The position numbers and the translations under genes are program-made. This document shows positions 61,003 to 64,000 of a stretch of 64,000 nt of DNA, in pieces (the stretch's first letter is position 1; every line of letters starts with the position of its first letter). Under the pieces are notes generated by a model, which was not told the origin of the DNA, ran no database searches, and saw nothing but the letters and a program-made list of their open reading frames with translations. This stretch comes from Mycobacterium simulans (GTDB lineage: Bacteria; Actinomycetota; Actinomycetes; Mycobacteriales; Mycobacteriaceae): NCBI RefSeq assembly GCF_900232995.1, contig NZ_OCVX01000007.1, positions 345,013 through 409,012 of the forward strand. The letters run 5' to 3'.

Positions 61003-61349
61003 GGCTGCACTTGAATTGTGGTGATCGTGCGCTTGAGGTGATGCAGCTCGACGTCGACAGTGCCCGGTACGTCGACGCTGAACTGAAAATTCTGATTCGG
61101 TGCGGCCGCGACCGCGAACTTGTGATCGGGTACCGAATGCACGTGCAGCTCATCGGTGGCGTCGCTAGTGACCCGTAGCGTGATCTGGTCGCCAACCTTG
61201 GCCTGCATTCGGGCGTTCGCTGGCTGGACCTGCCCCGCAGCGATGGTGACGTCGATTACCAGGCCCTGCCCGGACGGCTTCGGCGGTGAACTACCACACG
61301 CCACCAGTCCCACTAACCATGCAGCGAGCAGAACGCGACGAAGCCTCAT
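60999..61349 (-). CDS. Cupredoxin-like lipoprotein
   Basis: A 116-residue lipoprotein: signal peptide with lipobox LVAC (Cys18), then a beta-sandwich of plastocyanin-like type (QVQPANARMQAKVGDQITLR, DATDELHVHSVPDHKF, FQFSVDVPGTVDVELHHL). No cysteine remains in the mature part, so a type 1 blue copper site is not complete; His residues could bind copper in another way. It overlaps both neighbours by 4 bp (ATGA and GTGA). Confidence 0.82.
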   Translation of the reverse strand: MRLRRVLLAAWLVGLVACGSSPPKPSGQGLVIDVTIAAGQVQPANARMQAKVGDQITLRVTSDATDELHVHSVPDHKFAVAAAPNQNFQFSVDVPGTVDVELHHLKRTITTIQVQP

Positions 61350-63175
61350 CGACTTACCAGGGGACGCTTGTCCTCCTCTGCCGGTTGGGGCGTGGATTCA
61401 CCATTAATTCGGCCAGCTCCCCACGCGATGGACCCGATCACCATCAGGGTCAGGATCAACACCACCACCGAGCCGGCGTTGAACAACCAGACCGGACTGT
61501 CTTGGTCGCGTTCGCGCTGCAGGATGGTGATCTCCTGGACGAACGGACGGGTGATGGAGGCCAGGGCGGGAACCTCGGCGGCAGGAATGGCCTCATCGGC
61601 TGGCTCATAGATCGGCACCGCGGTCAATGTAACGCCGTCCTGGATTCGAAGCAGCGTCTTCCACGATCCCCAGACCGGAACCGGCGCAGTGGAGCGGTAG
61701 TGCCCCGGGCCGACTCGCTCGAGTCGATCGATCACCAGCCCCCGGTGATTCTCCATCCGCCCCTGCCACGACAGAATCGACAGCCATTCCGGATTGTCGC
61801 TCACGAAATTCGGCGGATTGAGCTGTATGTCAGCGGAAACCATGCGTTGTCCTGGCGGGCTGGGCAGGTCGGTCAAGGTTATGGTCGCCGTGTTCTGCTT
61901 CGGGACGACAATGTGCAATCCATTGGCCACCGCGCCGCCGATGACCAATACCGTCGCCGCGACCACGGAGATGCCGATCGCGCGGCTCGGTAGACGTTGT
62001 CCGGTCAGCACCATTCCCATCAGCGCCCCGCACACGCCCGTCAGCACCGCCACCGGCACCGCCATCGCCAGGGCTTCGCCCCACATGTTTACCGGCCACG
62101 GGTAGTGGTAGACCTCGCCGATCCACAGCGACTCCAGCCAAAGCCCCACGGTACCGACGCCCAGACCGGCAATGGCACCAAAAGCGATGGGGCGCCTAAG
62201 CAATGGCGTCAGCGCTAGCAACTCGACCACCACCGCGGGGCCCAGATACAGCGGGAACCAGTTCGTCGGAGCTCCCAAGATCGGCCCCACCAGCAACGCA
62301 ACAAGGCCGCGCAGCCCAATCGCAAAGAGCGCAGCCAGGATTGCCGCGCCGCGCCCCATGGTGATGCGGGCCACCACCAGCCCCAGCGCCGCGACGCCTG
62401 CGATCATCATCGGCTGCAAAACCAGCCGGAACTGCTCGACACCAAAGTCGTATTCGATCTGGTAGACCGACAGGCCGATCAGCAACCCGCCGCAGGACAG
62501 GTAGCGCAGGAATACCACGAACGGACGCTCGGGGGCTTCCTGCGGCAGTGCCCGCCCGCCTTCGTATTCCAGCATCAGCACCGAAAACAGCGAAAATCCC
62601 GCGCCGCTGATCATCATCAAATGTGTTGGGCCCCAAAGGGTGACGTCTTGTCCGAAGAGGCGATGCCAGATGTCGTCGAGCGGAAATCCGATCAACGCGT
62701 AAAGTCCGCAGCCAGCCATCAGCACACCGCCGACGGGTGCGTGCCAATTGCTGGTAATGCGCACCGGGGCGGGTCCCGGCTTGTCGAACGGCAGCACGAT
62801 CGCCAACATGCCCGCGACAAATATCCCGAACAGACCGATGATGATGAAGTAGTGCGCCGGATTGGCCAGCGGCCCGGGATCGCGGCCGTTGCCGATGTGC
62901 CAGCTCACATCCCAGATAAAGCCGAACAGCGCGCCAATGATCGACGTGGTGAACAGCAGCACGGGCAGCGCGACCCAGTTAGGGCGGTGGAATTTTTCGC
63001 CCATCCGGTCGGCGATCCGCTGCAGCCAGCTGATGCGATGGCTGCGGTGCGCATGACCCACCCACAGCATCACCAGGGTTATGACCAACGCGGCGATCGA
63101 CAGCCCGATCACCTGGTTCAGGCCCGCACCGCGCGCCGGCGCCTCAGCGATAAGCATGCGTCCCATCGACTCCAT
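61346..63175 (-). CDS. Large polytopic membrane protein, first gene of the cupredoxin operon
   Basis: A 609-residue protein with about ten to twelve membrane helices in the first ~410 residues and a C-terminal exported-looking domain (QRMVSADIQLNPPNFV, then a final helix near 575-595). Histidines inside helices (WDVSWHIGNGRDPGP, PTHLMMISGAGFSLF, SNWHAPVGGVL) resemble metal or haem sites, without a match I can name. The start could be 63175 or the ATG at 63166. It overlaps the lipoprotein by 4 bp. Confidence 0.8.
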   Translation of the reverse strand: MESMGRMLIAEAPARGAGLNQVIGLSIAALVITLVMLWVGHAHRSHRISWLQRIADRMGEKFHRPNWVALPVLLFTTSIIGALFGFIWDVSWHIGNGRDPGPLANPAHYFIIIGLFGIFVAGMLAIVLPFDKPGPAPVRITSNWHAPVGGVLMAGCGLYALIGFPLDDIWHRLFGQDVTLWGPTHLMMISGAGFSLFSVLMLEYEGGRALPQEAPERPFVVFLRYLSCGGLLIGLSVYQIEYDFGVEQFRLVLQPMMIAGVAALGLVVARITMGRGAAILAALFAIGLRGLVALLVGPILGAPTNWFPLYLGPAVVVELLALTPLLRRPIAFGAIAGLGVGTVGLWLESLWIGEVYHYPWPVNMWGEALAMAVPVAVLTGVCGALMGMVLTGQRLPSRAIGISVVAATVLVIGGAVANGLHIVVPKQNTATITLTDLPSPPGQRMVSADIQLNPPNFVSDNPEWLSILSWQGRMENHRGLVIDRLERVGPGHYRSTAPVPVWGSWKTLLRIQDGVTLTAVPIYEPADEAIPAAEVPALASITRPFVQEITILQRERDQDSPVWLFNAGSVVVLILTLMVIGSIAWGAGRINGESTPQPAEEDKRPLVSR

Positions 63176-63260
63176 CGTGTCCTCCCAACTGCGCCGACGA
63201 CCGCTTCTTACTTCGAGGTAAGTTCGCGATCCAGTTGGTAGTGCCCCGATTCAGGGCCCG

Positions 63261-63449
63261 TCAATCACGCGTGTCGTCTGAAGTGTTGGTTCGTTGATTG
63301 GAGTCGTCCGACGTGCCGTCGCCCGCGTTTCGGCGGTCTCGGATCGCGGCGTACAAGACCACTCCGACGAGGATCACCGCGGGCAAGAAGGCCGGTATCG
63401 CGAGCAACAACCCGTGGTGCGCCAGGTACGCGACGTGCGCTGTGGTCAT
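63261..63449 (-). CDS. Small single-pass membrane protein
   Basis: About 62 residues: a helix near 13-36 (LLLAIPAFLPAVILVGVVLY), then a basic and Ser/Thr/Asp-rich tail. ATG at 63449 chosen; the longer frame to 63602 has no support. It lies 85 bp upstream of the 609-aa membrane protein on the same strand and may be its first operon partner. Unknown function. Confidence 0.6.
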   Translation of the reverse strand: MTTAHVAYLAHHGLLLAIPAFLPAVILVGVVLYAAIRDRRNAGDGTSDDSNQRTNTSDDTRD

Positions 63450-63747
63450 GGTGTGTGTATACCCGGCCGTAGCCGGAACGCCGTCCAACCTCAGGCTGCG
63501 ATGGCCCCACCAGCCGGCCTCCGGCGAGTTAGCCGGACTGACCGTTCTGGCCAGCGCTGCCTGACGCTGAATTCGCTGGTCGTTCGCCTGAAGGCGGTGC
63601 AAAGGCGGCCATGCGAAAGTGCGGACTAGCCAGTGTGCGCCAGGTACCGACGCGTAGCCCGCTACCCTAGCCTCAACACCGTTCGGCTCGGCCGCGATCA
63701 GACCGCGGTAAATCTGCCGAAAAGCAAGAACCTAGGGGAGTACTTGA
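63450..63747. other. Intergenic region upstream of bioB
   Basis: Divergent between the small membrane protein and bioB. No gene supported. I looked for a TGAAC-type BioQ palindrome and did not find a clear one. AGGGGAG (63735-63741) is the bioB ribosome site. Confidence 0.5.
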
Positions 63748-64000
63748 TGACACAGGCGGCTGCTGGACCGATTGTCGACGCCGACCGGGATGCCGTGAAC
63801 GCCTCAGACATCCTCGCGGTCGCGCGTCATCAGGTCCTGGAGCTCGGTGAGGGATTGACCAAGGACCAGGTGCTGCAAGTGCTGCAGCTACCCGATGAGC
63901 GGCTCGAGGAACTGCTGACACTGGCCCACGAGGTGCGGATGCGCTGGTGCGGTCCCGAGGTCGAGGTCGAGGGCATCATCAGCCTGAAAACCGGCGGCTG
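63748..64000 (+). CDS. bioB: Biotin synthase, N-terminal part (3' end outside window)
   Basis: The first 84 codons of a radical-SAM enzyme that inserts sulfur into dethiobiotin. The sequence begins MTQAAAGPIVDADRD and reaches RMRWCGPEVEVEGIISLKTG, then GC at the window edge. The latter block precedes the CxxxCxxC cluster motif, which lies outside. The match to M. tuberculosis BioB is strong as I recall it. ATG at 63748 follows AGGGGAG at 6 bases. Confidence 0.95.

Overview
The window is about 64 kb of high-GC chromosomal DNA from a slow-growing Mycobacterium. Gene order follows the M. tuberculosis H37Rv block from pks5 (Rv1527c) to bioB (Rv1589) almost gene for gene: pks5, papA, fadD24, adh, a TetR regulator, an M-box leader, ileS, dinB1, ansA, lspA, a pseudouridine synthase, lprI, two SDR genes, dnaE1, fadD11, plsB1, frdABCD, ilvA, treXYZ, ripD, bioA-bioF-bioD and bioB. 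These comparisons are from memory. They suggest a relative outside the M. tuberculosis complex: LprI is clearly divergent; glbN, PPE21, mmpL6, vapBC11 and the 13E12/phiRv1 insertion are missing; fadD11 is one intact gene; and pks5 is duplicated. A lipooligosaccharide-producing species (M. kansasii-, M. marinum- or canettii-like in this trait) is plausible but not proven.

Region 1 (1-12 kb): two Mas-type reducing polyketide synthases on the minus strand flank a full-length PapA acyltransferase. A fatty-acyl-AMP ligase (fadD24) diverges from them. Together they would activate, extend and transfer acyl chains onto a surface glycolipid. Region 2 (12-27.5 kb): housekeeping and lipid-redox genes. 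Two RNA switches stand out: an M-box (Mg2+) leader with its own hairpin and small ORF, then a short-stem T-box in front of ileS. Region 3 (27.5-30 kb): an unfamiliar two-gene unit, a membrane-anchored protein coupled to a coiled-coil protein with 50-residue repeats. Region 4 (30-44 kb): dnaE1, a small secreted four-cysteine protein, fadD11-plsB1 (phospholipid acylation), then a fumarate reductase operon that begins with a small Cys/His protein behind a CRP-like site, then ilvA.

Region 5 (43.7-55.9 kb): a PNPOx-like protein divergent from a MocR regulator with a clear operator; a perfect 22-bp inverted repeat; the glycogen-to-trehalose genes treX-treY-treZ behind an acyltransferase-3/SGNH protein; and a catalytically dead NlpC/P60 protein (RipD) with a long repeat tail. 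Region 6 (56-64 kb): biotin genes bioA-bioF-bioD and the start of bioB. Where M. tuberculosis carries phage/13E12 DNA, this window has a translationally coupled operon: polytopic membrane protein, cupredoxin-like lipoprotein, polytopic membrane protein.

No tRNA, rRNA, CRISPR array, insertion sequence or prophage was recognised. Several genes lack a ribosome binding site and have a TANNNT -10 motif 6-9 bases before the start codon, the usual mycobacterial leaderless arrangement.
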